Shown in pieces: positions 46,251-54,628 of a stretch of 64,000 bases of DNA. The stretch covers positions 2,418,001 through 2,482,000 of the forward strand of contig NC_007516.1 of NCBI RefSeq assembly GCF_000012625.1, read 5' to 3'. Numbering within the stretch: the first letter of the stretch is position 1; every line of letters starts with the position of its first letter. Source of the DNA: Synechococcus sp. CC9605 (GTDB taxonomy: Bacteria; Cyanobacteriota; Cyanobacteriia; PCC-6307; Cyanobiaceae). The position numbers and the translations under genes are program-made. The notes under the pieces were generated by a model that was given only the letters and a program-made list of their open reading frames with translations, was not told where the DNA came from and searched no databases.

Positions 46251-46909
46251 GGCAGAGAAACAAGCAGATCGATCAGGGCCTGGCGGGTAGGGGGATGCTC
46301 CAGCAGGGGAGGCAATCCACCAACTTCGCTCAACGCTTCTGTCATGCGGTTTGGGGCGAGGGTCAATGGGAGCGGCCGGGCGTGGGGATGGCGCTGCTGG
46401 AACTCGGGCCAGGCATCAAAGGGAACCAACGGCAAGGCCAGGCGAGACGCCAGCATCGCGAGGAAGCGATCCGCCACCCCCGGTCGAAGGGGATGGTGCA
46501 CCAGCACGGCATCACAGCGTTCAGAAACCGAAAGTGCTGAGAGCACAGCGTTCCACCAGGTGATCCAGGAGCCCAGAAAGGGCAGCAAAGCCACGCTCGC
46601 CCTGGCTCCACGAAGCCTGTCGCGAATCGCCGGCACATCCATTCGGGCGTGCGCTCCAGGCAACAACAGCAAAGGAACAATCCATGAGGATCCGGGAAGA
46701 GCCGACATGGGCTGTTCAGCCGTCAGCACCTCCAACTGAACGGGCGCCGATCGCAACTGGGCCAGGAGATCCGGCAGGGAGGCCAAACACTCTGGAACAA
46801 CGCCGCCACTGCGGCCATGCACCACCAGATGCAGCCCATGCCGTGCTTCATCTGAAGCGTCATTCCGTAGCAACGGCCACGGATCGATGACCATGTCAGC
46901 TGGTGTCAT
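46247..46909 (-). CDS. CbiX-like sirohydrochlorin chelatase-type protein
   Basis: A protein of about 220 residues with an N-terminal LHLVVHGRSGG segment and LLLLPGAHARMDVPAIRDRL, resembling the His-containing motifs of CbiX/SirB chelatases. These insert iron or cobalt into sirohydrochlorin. Coupling to cobA (TGA overlapping the cobA start) and closeness to nirA suggest siroheme synthesis. The C-terminal half is divergent. The ATG at 46909 is preferred, and 46894 is possible. Confidence 0.7.
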   Translation of the reverse strand: MTPADMVIDPWPLLRNDASDEARHGLHLVVHGRSGGVVPECLASLPDLLAQLRSAPVQLEVLTAEQPMSALPGSSWIVPLLLLPGAHARMDVPAIRDRLRGARASVALLPFLGSWITWWNAVLSALSVSERCDAVLVHHPLRPGVADRFLAMLASRLALPLVPFDAWPEFQQRHPHARPLPLTLAPNRMTEALSEVGGLPPLLEHPPTRQALIDLLVSLP

Positions 46910-46936
46910 CGGATTGTTGTGAACGTTGAATGAGTC

Positions 46937-47212
46937 ATGGCGCCCAGCCGTCGTTTTGATCGTGCCCCATTGGACAGCCGCTCTTACCGGGATCCGCTGG
47001 AAAGACGCATGGAGCGGTACAACGGGTACGACGTCCGAGACGACGGACACTGCAGGGGTAACGAACCCAGGTACGCCCGCGTCGACCGACGTTTCGACCG
47101 CACCGCCGGGCCGTCCGATCTGGACAAAGACTTTGCTGCAATGAAGCGCGTTTGGCAGATGATCCGGACCGGAGCGGTACGGATGGTTGGCGAAATTGGA
47201 CGCCAATACTGA
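46937..47212 (+). CDS. small basic hypothetical protein
   Basis: A 91-residue protein very rich in Arg, Asp and Tyr (FDRAPLDSRSYRDPLERRMERYNGY), with a C-terminal helix-like segment AAMKRVWQMIRTGAVRMVGEIG. The ATG at 46937 is 27 bases from the divergent CbiX-like start. The composition suggests a real but disordered N-terminal half. An alternative frame over the same bases looks less protein-like. Function unknown. Confidence 0.5.
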   Translation: MAPSRRFDRAPLDSRSYRDPLERRMERYNGYDVRDDGHCRGNEPRYARVDRRFDRTAGPSDLDKDFAAMKRVWQMIRTGAVRMVGEIGRQY

Positions 47213-47256
47213 GCCAAGAGCCAATTGCCTTTTACGGCCCCGCGGAACCAGCAGAC

Positions 47257-47270
47257 GTAGCCATTGTTAC
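47257..47270 (+). promoter_or_regulatory. NtcA box upstream of nirA
   Basis: GTAGCCATTGTTAC matches GTA-N8-TAC exactly and lies about 200 bases before the nirA ATG. No clear TAN3T -10 is found at the usual 22-base spacing (the bases there read TCTGAA). In reverse complement it agrees with the motif at 6543-6556 in 12 of 14 bases. Nitrogen control of nirA by NtcA is established in cyanobacteria. Confidence 0.55.
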
Positions 47271-47467
47271 AAATTTGCGGGACCGAATCCTCTGAAAAAG
47301 GGCAACTTCAAAAATGTTCTCTTTGCTACAACCAAGGCTTCAGTCACGGTGTTTATTCATGAGAGACAACGTTCCACGTCTTTATGAAGCGTTGCTGGTC
47401 AACGGGCCATCACGATTGATTCGCTCCAATTTTTGAGGAATTAATCCACCTACGTCTCCATCGAATC

Positions 47468-49009
47468 ATGACCATCAGCTCAGTCTCAAGGCCTTATCTC
47501 GACGGCAAAAAGCTCAACAAAATTGAGCAGAATAAAGCAGCTAAAGATGGCCTCTTGGTCGGCAGCGAGATCGAAAAATTCGCAGAACTCGGATGGGAAC
47601 AGGTCGACGAAACCGACCTCCAGTTGCGGTTGAAGTGGTACGGGATGTTCTGGCGTCCGAAAACTCCAGGAAAATTTATGCTCCGACTGCGTGTTCCCAA
47701 TGGGGCCTTAACCGCAGATCAGCTACGTGTCATCGGTTCAATTGTTGAACGTTATGGAGAGAACGGTAGTTGTGACATCACCACGCGTCAGAATTTACAG
47801 CTCAGAGGAGTGCTTTTAGACGACCTGCCTGAAATTCTCAAGCGACTGAAGGAAGCTGGTTTAAGCACAATTCAATCTGGTTTCGACAATCCACGTAACG
47901 TGACCGGAAATCCTATAGCAGGTATAGATCCATACGAAATCATTGACACTCGTCCCTACACACAAGAACTTCAAAATCACCTCACCAATAACAGCGAGGG
48001 AAATCCTGAGTACTCGAATCTTCCACGCAAGTGGAACACCGCTGTTGCCGGAGCCAAGGACAACTTCCTGCTCCACAACGACATCGTCTTCCACCCAGTA
48101 GAACGCGATGGGGTTATGGGGTTTGGAGTATGGATTGGTGGTGTTCTTTCATCCCAGATTAATGCTTATGCCATCCCACTGAATGCCTGGGTGAAACCCG
48201 AGGAAATCTGCAAAATGACTGACGCCGTTATCCGTCTCTGGCGAGACAATGGCGAAAGGGACAAACGTCCCAAGGGTCGCTTCCGTTTTTATTTAGATCA
48301 GGTTGGCCTCGATGAGTTCCGGAAAAAAGTCGAAGGTTTATTCGGGCCGCTTGTCTCAGATCCAGGTTCAGTTTTCGACTCCAGCCCACGCTCTCATTAT
48401 GGAATTCACCCGCAAAAGCAGGAAGGGTTTTCCTATGCGGGTCTTCACGTACCAGTCGGGCGTCTTAAGGCCTCAGATCTCCAAGATTTAGCAACAGCTA
48501 GTCTTAATTACGGGAATGGTGAAGTACGGCTTACTGAAGAACAAAACGCAATAATAGTAGGCATAAGTAATGATAAAATTGAATCTTTTAAGTCAGATCC
48601 GCTACTTAAACGTTTTCCAATCGAGCCGAAAAACGTTTCAGCTGGCACTGTGTCTTGTACCGGAAATACATACTGCGGCTTTGCTCTCACTAACACCAAA
48701 GACACTGCACAAATGGTTGCAGAAAAACTAGATGCTGAGCTTAATCTTCCAAAGCACGTGAAAATCCAATGGACTGGTTGTCCAAATAACTGTGGTCAAG
48801 CAGATATGGGTTCAATTGGATTGACTGGGACAAAAGCTAAAAACAGTGAAGGAGTGATGGGCGAAGGCTACACAATGACTCTAGGAGGCTCCCAAGGACA
48901 GAATCCAAAACTCGGAGAAATCCATCAAAAAGCAATTCCCGCAGATGAAATCGAGGATGCTCTTAAAGCGGTGTTGATCGAAAAGTTTGGGGCCACCCCC
49001 AAGGCCTGA
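47468..49009 (+). CDS. nirA: ferredoxin-nitrite reductase
   Basis: A 513-residue siroheme/[4Fe-4S] enzyme reducing nitrite to ammonium with reduced ferredoxin. The cluster ligands are Cys397, Cys403 (CTGNTYC) and Cys438, Cys442 (GCPNNCGQ). GSCDITTRQNLQLRGV is the substrate-side motif. Unlike several cyanobacterial NirA proteins it has no C-terminal ferredoxin extension. The gene is markedly richer in A and T than narB. It follows a 255-base leader containing an NtcA box. Confidence 0.96.
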   Translation: MTISSVSRPYLDGKKLNKIEQNKAAKDGLLVGSEIEKFAELGWEQVDETDLQLRLKWYGMFWRPKTPGKFMLRLRVPNGALTADQLRVIGSIVERYGENGSCDITTRQNLQLRGVLLDDLPEILKRLKEAGLSTIQSGFDNPRNVTGNPIAGIDPYEIIDTRPYTQELQNHLTNNSEGNPEYSNLPRKWNTAVAGAKDNFLLHNDIVFHPVERDGVMGFGVWIGGVLSSQINAYAIPLNAWVKPEEICKMTDAVIRLWRDNGERDKRPKGRFRFYLDQVGLDEFRKKVEGLFGPLVSDPGSVFDSSPRSHYGIHPQKQEGFSYAGLHVPVGRLKASDLQDLATASLNYGNGEVRLTEEQNAIIVGISNDKIESFKSDPLLKRFPIEPKNVSAGTVSCTGNTYCGFALTNTKDTAQMVAEKLDAELNLPKHVKIQWTGCPNNCGQADMGSIGLTGTKAKNSEGVMGEGYTMTLGGSQGQNPKLGEIHQKAIPADEIEDALKAVLIEKFGATPKA

Positions 49010-49253
49010 CCACAGGTAAAGGCGTGACGCTTCCTTTTGAAGTCACGGCTCTATCGCAACGACCACCTCCTTTCATAGACATTGCCTATGACAACGATGT
49101 ACCCACCTCATGTGTATATCGTCTCTGCGAAAGTGGTCGCGACGAGGCCCCGATCCTCTCTGGCATTACTTCAAACCGCTTCACCTGACTGAACACCTGA
49201 TCAACCGCTTCAACGGTTGAAAACAACAACTTGTAAACCTTCACTCTTACCTG

Positions 49254-50081
49254 ATGGACTACGTCCTTCCTAACGAGCTTGTCGACAGCATGATTGGTGC
49301 TGGCGCCAAAAAATCAACACTCAGCCCCAAACAACTGCTACTCCGTGGCTTTTACTCAGGATCAATCCTGGGTCTCGCTGTGATCCTTGCCCTTACCTGT
49401 GGCATTCTTACTAAACTCCCCTTTGTCGGTTCACTTTTATTCCCCTTCGGCTTCGCCAGCATCGTGCTGTTCGGCATGGAACTGGTTACAGGTAACTTCG
49501 CGCTTCTCCCAATGGCGTGTTGGGCTGGAAAAACCTCCTGGAAAGCAACATTCGTAAATTGGGGTTGGGTATGGCTTGGTAACTGGGCTGGCACAGCTGC
49601 AGTCGCGTTGTTCATGGCGCTAAGTCTTACAAGCGGCACCATGGATGCAGCTGCCGACAACATTGGCCCCCCAATTTGGGATCTTGTTGCGCAGAAAATT
49701 GTTGCACTTAACCAGATCAATGTTGAGAAGAAGTACGAAGCACTTGGAGGATTGGGCTTCTTCCTTGCTTTCCTTCGCGGCGTTATTGCCAATTGGCTGG
49801 TCTGCCTTGGGGTCACGATGGCGTCTGTAAGTAAAAGCGTCCCAGGTAAAATTATTGGTTGCTGGCTCCCGATCGTGGCATTCCAATCGATGGGTATGGA
49901 GCACATCGTTGTGAATCAGTTCCTGCACACCGCCGGTCCAATTCTTGGATCCGGAGTGTCGATGGGCAAGGTGTTTTTCTGGAATTTCCTGCCTGTGACC
50001 ATCGGTAATATCGTGGGTGGAATGGTGTTCATCGGTGGAATGCTTTACGGCTCACATAAAACAAAAACATCAGCAACGTGA
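49254..50081 (+). CDS. formate/nitrite transporter (FNT) family channel
   Basis: A 275-residue membrane protein with six hydrophobic segments. Conserved FNT stretches are LLLRGFYSGSILGLAVIL, FPFGFASIVLFGMELVTGNFALL, VNWGWVWLGNWAGT, GVIANWLVCLGVTMA and MGMEHIVVNQF, which gives the central histidine. Position after nirA supports nitrite uptake, as for NirC/NitM. Formate handling is a second option, since AmiF releases formate. About 240 bases separate it from nirA and hold only weak dyads. Confidence 0.88.
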   Translation: MDYVLPNELVDSMIGAGAKKSTLSPKQLLLRGFYSGSILGLAVILALTCGILTKLPFVGSLLFPFGFASIVLFGMELVTGNFALLPMACWAGKTSWKATFVNWGWVWLGNWAGTAAVALFMALSLTSGTMDAAADNIGPPIWDLVAQKIVALNQINVEKKYEALGGLGFFLAFLRGVIANWLVCLGVTMASVSKSVPGKIIGCWLPIVAFQSMGMEHIVVNQFLHTAGPILGSGVSMGKVFFWNFLPVTIGNIVGGMVFIGGMLYGSHKTKTSAT

Positions 50082-50157
50082 CCGTGTGCTCTGCCACTAG
50101 TAAGGTGAAAAGCCGGAGCGAGAAATCGCGACCGAGCTATATGTTCAGTTAACTTCC

Positions 50158-50883
50158 ATGAGTCTTGACGAAGCTGTTCTTTGGGAACAGCTCGCTAAAT
50201 CAAAACGGGCTCCGCTTGAGCCCGCTTGGCTGGGGGAGGTTTACTCCCCCAGCCTTTCTATTGATTTGCGGAAAGCCCTCTGCGAAAAACTAGGCATGCA
50301 TGCCGAGCGGGGCTGGCCCATCATTCTTGAACTCGTTTCCACCCATGGGGTTCAACCTGATTTGGTAATGGCATCAGGACTGTGTCATCAAAATGAAGCT
50401 CGCGATTGGCTTCTAAATCTACTGAGTCAACCATGTGAAAACGAATCGATCAATTTGGCTGTAGTCCAAGCACTCGGCTGCTGGGGAGCTGAAGTGCCCA
50501 TTTCAGTGGTGATCAATTGCTTGCAGCATCCAGGCCAACTGTATCGACTAGCTGGTCTTCAACTGCTGAGTTTCCGGTCGCATTGCCTCGAAGACGATGA
50601 ACTTTTACAGTTGTGTCATCACCTTCTGAATGATTTTCGTGATCTGGTTGTTGTCGAAACCATCCGTGTCTTGCAACGCCGCGATGGAGTTGTAATCAGT
50701 GAGGCTCTTTCAGATCTGTGCCAAAACGGGTCAAACGCGGTTGCCGAGGCCGCATTGCGTGCACTTGGATGTATTGCAACAACTGCAAGTCAGCGTTGTC
50801 TTCTAGAACTAAGTCAAAACCTTGATGACGAAAACCGTCGACTGCTTGCTAGCAAACAACTCAGTCAACAGTTTCGACAATAA
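50158..50883 (+). CDS. HEAT-repeat protein
   Basis: A 241-residue helical repeat protein. Units such as INLAVVQALGCWGAEVPISVVINCL, here split, and AVAEAALRALGCIATTASQRCLLEL show HEAT-like periodicity. Cyanobacterial HEAT proteins serve as scaffolds or bilin lyase relatives, and another HEAT family member is linked to nitrite reductase in some cyanobacteria, but no specific function can be read here. It lies between the FNT channel and cynS, ending at the shared terminator region. Confidence 0.7.
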   Translation: MSLDEAVLWEQLAKSKRAPLEPAWLGEVYSPSLSIDLRKALCEKLGMHAERGWPIILELVSTHGVQPDLVMASGLCHQNEARDWLLNLLSQPCENESINLAVVQALGCWGAEVPISVVINCLQHPGQLYRLAGLQLLSFRSHCLEDDELLQLCHHLLNDFRDLVVVETIRVLQRRDGVVISEALSDLCQNGSNAVAEAALRALGCIATTASQRCLLELSQNLDDENRRLLASKQLSQQFRQ

Positions 50884-50908
50884 AAAAGCCCAGCACATAT
50901 GCTGAGCT
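50882..50908 (-). terminator. Rho-independent terminator of cynS
   Basis: On the minus strand AGCTCAGCA pairs with TGCTGGGCT (one T-G pair) around a four-base loop and is followed by six T. It lies 25 bases after the cynS stop and touches the stop of the convergent HEAT gene. Confidence 0.85.
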
Positions 50909-50933
50909 TAGTTGATTCAGAACAAATGACGAC

Positions 50934-51368
50934 TCACCACTTTTTGTAAGGTAAAAACTTCCCGCACATTGTAATTTTAACACGATCACCTTTTGGATCT
51001 TCTACTTTATCAACGTCGAGGGTAAAGTCGATAGCACTCATAATACCGTCGCCAAACTTCTCTTGGATAACATCCTTCATCGGCATTCCGTAAACTTCCA
51101 TGATCTCATAGAAACGATAAATCAAAGGGTCTGTAGGTATAACAGGATCTAAACTCCCCTTAGTAGGGTATTCCTGAAGAGCCTCTGTGGTAGTCGAATC
51201 GAGAGATAAAATTTCAGCAAGTTTTTCAGCTTCTTCTTTCGAAGCCGTTGCCTGTCCATAGAACAGAGAAGCAATCCAGACTTCATCAAGCCCCATTGCA
51301 GCTTCCAAGTCAGCAAAAGTCATGCTTTTGGCTTTCTTAGCAGCCATTAAGGTGGAGGTAACACTCAT
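50934..51368 (-). CDS. cynS: cyanate hydratase (cyanase)
   Basis: A 144-residue cyanase, which converts cyanate and bicarbonate to ammonia and CO2. The catalytic residues Arg85, Glu88 ([11 protein letters not shown]) and Ser111 ([10 protein letters not shown]) are present. N-terminal [24 protein letters not shown] is the helical DNA-binding-like domain. No cynABD transporter genes lie beside it, unlike in some marine cyanobacteria, so cyanate would be internal or imported by another route. Confidence 0.95.
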   Translation of the reverse strand: MSVTSTLMAAKKAKSMTFADLEAAMGLDEVWIASLFYGQATASKEEAEKLAEILSLDSTTTEALQEYPTKGSLDPVIPTDPLIYRFYEIMEVYGMPMKDVIQEKFGDGIMSAIDFTLDVDKVEDPKGDRVKITMCGKFLPYKKW

Positions 51369-51691
51369 AGTGAATTGAACAATTGTTTGAAGCCGCCGTA
51401 ACAGTATTCCAAAAGGGAATGTCTAAGCGACACTAAAACTGTTACGCAGACGCAGGATTAATAATGAAGCATCAACTACAAAAATCGAACTCCGTTTCGA
51501 GGCGAGGAGAATATTAACAGGCAGGTTCTAGAATTGAAATTTTTCCAAAGATAGATGGCCATAAACAAATTTTCCTGTAGTTGCCAGACTTGCAGCAATC
51601 ACAATTTTTCTCTAACCGCAAATTCCAATTATTGCTAGAGCGTATTTACCGCCTCGATGGAACACATCACCTATGATGTGAAAAGTATGAC
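51369..51691. other. intergenic region between cynS and the TrpD-like gene
   Basis: This AT-rich stretch holds no convincing gene. It contains GTAACAGT (51398-51405) inverted at 51438-51445, with a nested ATTCC/GGGAAT dyad, about 30-75 bases upstream of cynS. It also contains a perfect 7-bp dyad CACATCA/TGATGTG (51663-51680) just before the TrpD-like gene. These are candidate regulatory sites. I found no exact GTA-N8-TAC box. Confidence 0.5.
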
Positions 51692-52867
51692 ATGCTGGCA
51701 GTACTGTCTATACAAAGCACTGAGCTCATTGCAGCAACCACTACATCTAATGGGTCAGTCGCTCCTGAAAACTGCACACATCTTAATGCCGGACCTTTGA
51801 CGAGCGCAGTTCTCTCCGGCCGCGAACGCTTTAAGCAGCACCTACGCAAGGTGGGAAGCGGGGAACACACCAGCAAAGGCATGAGTCGCGATGAGGCGGC
51901 TGACGCCATGGAGCTGATGCTGCAGGGCGAAGCGACCCCGGCACAGATCGGCGCCTTCCTGATTGCCCATCGCATCCGACGACCTGAACCCCAGGAACTC
52001 ACGGGCATGCTCGACACCTACCGAGCCCATGGCCCGGTGCTGCAATCCACCGCTGACAGTCGAGCACCGTTGTGCTTCGGCATGCCCTACGACGGGCGCA
52101 CGCGTACTGCACCGATTTACCCGCTCACCGCGCTGGTGCTGCTGGCCTGTGGTCAGCCGGTGGTTCTGCAGGGCGGTGACCGGATGCCTATCAAATACGG
52201 CGTCACCGCTGTTGATCTGTTCCGCCTTCTTGATCTCGACCTCACAGGTCTGCCGATCAGCGCCGTTGCAGACGGGTTCCAGCAGAACGGCTTCGCTCTG
52301 ATTCACCAGCCGGATCACTTCCCCATTGCGGAAACCCTGATCGGCTACCGCGAGGAACTGGGCAAGCGTCCCCCGGTTGCCAGCCTGGAACTGCTCTGGA
52401 CACCCCACCAAGGCGAGCACCTCCTTGTAAGTGGCTTTGTCCACCCACCAACAGAAGCCCGCGCCTGGGAAGCCCTGAAGCAAGCCGGCGAAACCGATGT
52501 TCTCACCGTGAAGGGGTTGGAGGGAGGCACCGACCTGCCCATCGGACGCGCCTGCATCACGGCCCGAGTGCGGAACGGCAAAGCGGAGCGGTTGATCCTG
52601 CACCCCCGTGACCACGGCTGTCACGACGCCGACGTGGAATGGGCTGACGACAACACCTGGGCCGATCAGGCACGCAACGCCCTGCAGAACAAAGGCCCTC
52701 TCTGCGACGCCCTGCGCTGGAACGCCGGCACTTATCTGTGGTTCTCCGGTTGCAGTGAATCCCTGGAGGAGGGCATTCAACGGGCAGCGTCGGTTCTGGA
52801 GACGGGCCAGGCCCAAGCCATGCTCGATCAACTCTGCACCTGGCGGAGCAGCTTAACCATCCGATAG
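51692..52867 (+). CDS. TrpD-like (anthranilate phosphoribosyltransferase family) protein
   Basis: A 391-residue protein with the helical N-terminal domain (MSRDEAADAMELMLQGEATPAQIGAFLIAHRIR, split, from about residue 64) and the glycosyltransferase domain of the TrpD family. The PRPP motif of true TrpD is altered: FGMPYDGRTRTAPIYPLTA and GGDRMPIKYGVT replace the usual GTGGD and HGNR signatures. It is therefore a TrpD2/YbiB-like paralogue whose substrate is unknown. The first 40 residues look unlike the family, so the true start may be downstream. It overlaps the convergent GNAT gene by 40 bases. Confidence 0.75.
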   Translation: MLAVLSIQSTELIAATTTSNGSVAPENCTHLNAGPLTSAVLSGRERFKQHLRKVGSGEHTSKGMSRDEAADAMELMLQGEATPAQIGAFLIAHRIRRPEPQELTGMLDTYRAHGPVLQSTADSRAPLCFGMPYDGRTRTAPIYPLTALVLLACGQPVVLQGGDRMPIKYGVTAVDLFRLLDLDLTGLPISAVADGFQQNGFALIHQPDHFPIAETLIGYREELGKRPPVASLELLWTPHQGEHLLVSGFVHPPTEARAWEALKQAGETDVLTVKGLEGGTDLPIGRACITARVRNGKAERLILHPRDHGCHDADVEWADDNTWADQARNALQNKGPLCDALRWNAGTYLWFSGCSESLEEGIQRAASVLETGQAQAMLDQLCTWRSSLTIR

Positions 52868-53295
52868 CGCTCGAACGGAACGCCTCCGATCAGGATCGTT
52901 TCCGGCGCCTCCACCTCCCAGCCACGACGCTCGAGCAACGGTCGGCTGAACTGACTGGCCTCCGTTCGCAGTTGCCGAACACTGGACGCCAGCGCATCCG
53001 CCTCAATCTGGTTCAGAAGGGCACTGCCATGGCCCCGCCTCGATGCACAACCACGGCAGTAGAGCAGCGACAGGCGGTCTTCGGGATGCCGGATCGCAAA
53101 CGCTGAACCATCGGTGGTCAACCATCCCGAGCCCTCCCGAAAACTTTCGTCGAGCACGCCGGGCAACCAGGCCAGAGCCGCCCAGGCCCTGACTTGTTCT
53201 TCTGAATACAGGAGGGGAGCCTGCGATTCGATCGCATCGGCATAGATCTCCCGCAACAGCGGTTGATCCTCCGGAGCGATCGGACGCAAAGCCAT
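52828..53295 (-). CDS. GNAT-family acetyltransferase
   Basis: A protein of about 155 residues with a GNAT core: MALRPIAPEDQPLLREIYADAI, YCRGCASRRGHGSALLNQIEADA (acetyl-CoA binding, degenerate RxxGxG as RRGHGS) and LLERRGWEV. The ATG at 53295 lies in CCATGG, which also holds the proposed MFS start on the other strand. Upstream in-frame codons are over the MFS gene and not protein-like. Substrate unknown. Confidence 0.75.
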   Translation of the reverse strand: MALRPIAPEDQPLLREIYADAIESQAPLLYSEEQVRAWAALAWLPGVLDESFREGSGWLTTDGSAFAIRHPEDRLSLLYCRGCASRRGHGSALLNQIEADALASSVRQLRTEASQFSRPLLERRGWEVEAPETILIGGVPFERYRMVKLLRQVQS

Positions 53296-54583
53296 GGCAG
53301 CCGCCTGTGGGAATGTGAGTCTCTCCTGCGTGGCAGCAAGCTTGCAGCGTCCTCGGATTCCCACACTGCTCAGCGCGTTTCTCACGCTGCTCAACGACCG
53401 GCTCAGCGAAAGCATTGTTTTTCCGCTGTTGCCCTTTCTCCTGGCCCAGTTCGCCCCAGACGGGCGAACCCTGGGTCTGTTGGCCGGAAGCTATGCCCTG
53501 GCGCAGTTCCTGGTCACGCCCTTGATCGGAGCGCTCAGTGATCGCTTCGGCCGCCGCCCCGTGATCAGCATCTGCGTCGCAGGATCCGTCGTGGGGCTCG
53601 GCCTGTTTGCCGTGACGGTTTCACTGCCTTGGCCCCGCCAAAGCCTGCTGCCCCTGCTGTTGCTATTCACAGCACGGATCATTGACGGCATCAGTGGCGG
53701 TACGGCAGCAACAGCCAGCGCCGTGCTCGCCGACATCACTCCTCCCGACAAGCGAGCCCGTGCCTTTGGCTTGATCGGCGTGGCCTTTGGCTTGGGGTTC
53801 ATCCTCGGCCCCTTCGTTGGCGGGCAACTGGCCCGGGTGGCCGTGTCCCTTCCCGTTTGGGTGGCGACAGGTTTCGCTGCACTCAACCTCTTGGTGGTGC
53901 TCAATCTGCTGCCGGAAACCCATCCCCAGGAGTCCCGCAAAAACCTGCCCAGAAAACGCGACCTCAATCCGTTTGCACGGCTGAGCCAGGTGCTGATGAA
54001 CCCCAGCGTGGGGCGACTGTGCGGAGCTTTTTTCCTCTTCTTCCTGGCCTTCAACGGCTTCACCGCCATCCTGGTGCTCTATTTCAAGCAACACTTCGGC
54101 TGGGGCCCTGAGCTGGCCACCACCGCCTTCCTCGTGGTGGGGGTCGTCGCCACCGTGGTGCAAGGAGGGCTGATCGGGCCCCTGGTGAAACGGTTTGGTG
54201 AATGGCGTCTGACCTTGCTGGGCCTGGGCCTGGTGATCATTGGATGCCTGCTGATCCCCAGCGTCGGCGCATCCGATCGCGCCGGCGTCATCTTCACCGC
54301 CGTCGGCATCTTGGCCCTGGGCACCGGCTTGGTCACACCAAGCCTTCGCAGCCTGGTGTCACGGCGCCTGGGACGGGAGGGGCAAGGCAGCGCCCTCGGC
54401 AGCCTTCAGGCCCTGCAGAGTTTGGGCAGTTTTCTCGGCCCTCCCCTGGCGGGATTGAGCTACGACCTGCTGGGTCCAGTGAGCCCGTTTGCGGCTGCGG
54501 CAACCGTGCTGCTGATGGTGATCGGCCTGGTAGCCGGCAGCCCACTGCCGGACATCTCCGACACACAACCCAGCCAGTCCTGA
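53294..54583 (+). CDS. MFS efflux-type transporter
   Basis: A 429-residue major facilitator with about 12 helices. Motif A is GALSDRFGRRPVI, and ITPPDKRARAFGLIGVAFGLGFILGP, split, is typical of tetracycline/multidrug-like (DHA1) carriers. The first 20 residues are not membrane-like, and GTG at 53315 or a later start may be used. The substrate is unknown. It is divergent from the GNAT gene. Confidence 0.8.
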   Translation: MAAACGNVSLSCVAASLQRPRIPTLLSAFLTLLNDRLSESIVFPLLPFLLAQFAPDGRTLGLLAGSYALAQFLVTPLIGALSDRFGRRPVISICVAGSVVGLGLFAVTVSLPWPRQSLLPLLLLFTARIIDGISGGTAATASAVLADITPPDKRARAFGLIGVAFGLGFILGPFVGGQLARVAVSLPVWVATGFAALNLLVVLNLLPETHPQESRKNLPRKRDLNPFARLSQVLMNPSVGRLCGAFFLFFLAFNGFTAILVLYFKQHFGWGPELATTAFLVVGVVATVVQGGLIGPLVKRFGEWRLTLLGLGLVIIGCLLIPSVGASDRAGVIFTAVGILALGTGLVTPSLRSLVSRRLGREGQGSALGSLQALQSLGSFLGPPLAGLSYDLLGPVSPFAAAATVLLMVIGLVAGSPLPDISDTQPSQS

Positions 54584-54628
54584 TTGCTACGTTTCGGCTA
54601 ACGACACCAGCGCCAAGCCGTTCAGCCC

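Noticed and set aside
46926-47144. Alternative 72-codon frame overlapping the small protein at 46937
   Set aside because: Its composition is Thr/Pro-rich and less protein-like; the 46937 frame has a helix-like C-terminus and a better length.
49023-49047. CGTGAC/GTCACG hairpin after nirA as a terminator
   Set aside because: The stem has a bulge and no T run follows, so termination is not supported.
51842-52831. A 329-codon antisense frame over the TrpD-like gene
   Set aside because: No recognisable domain, and the sense protein shows TrpD-family structure.
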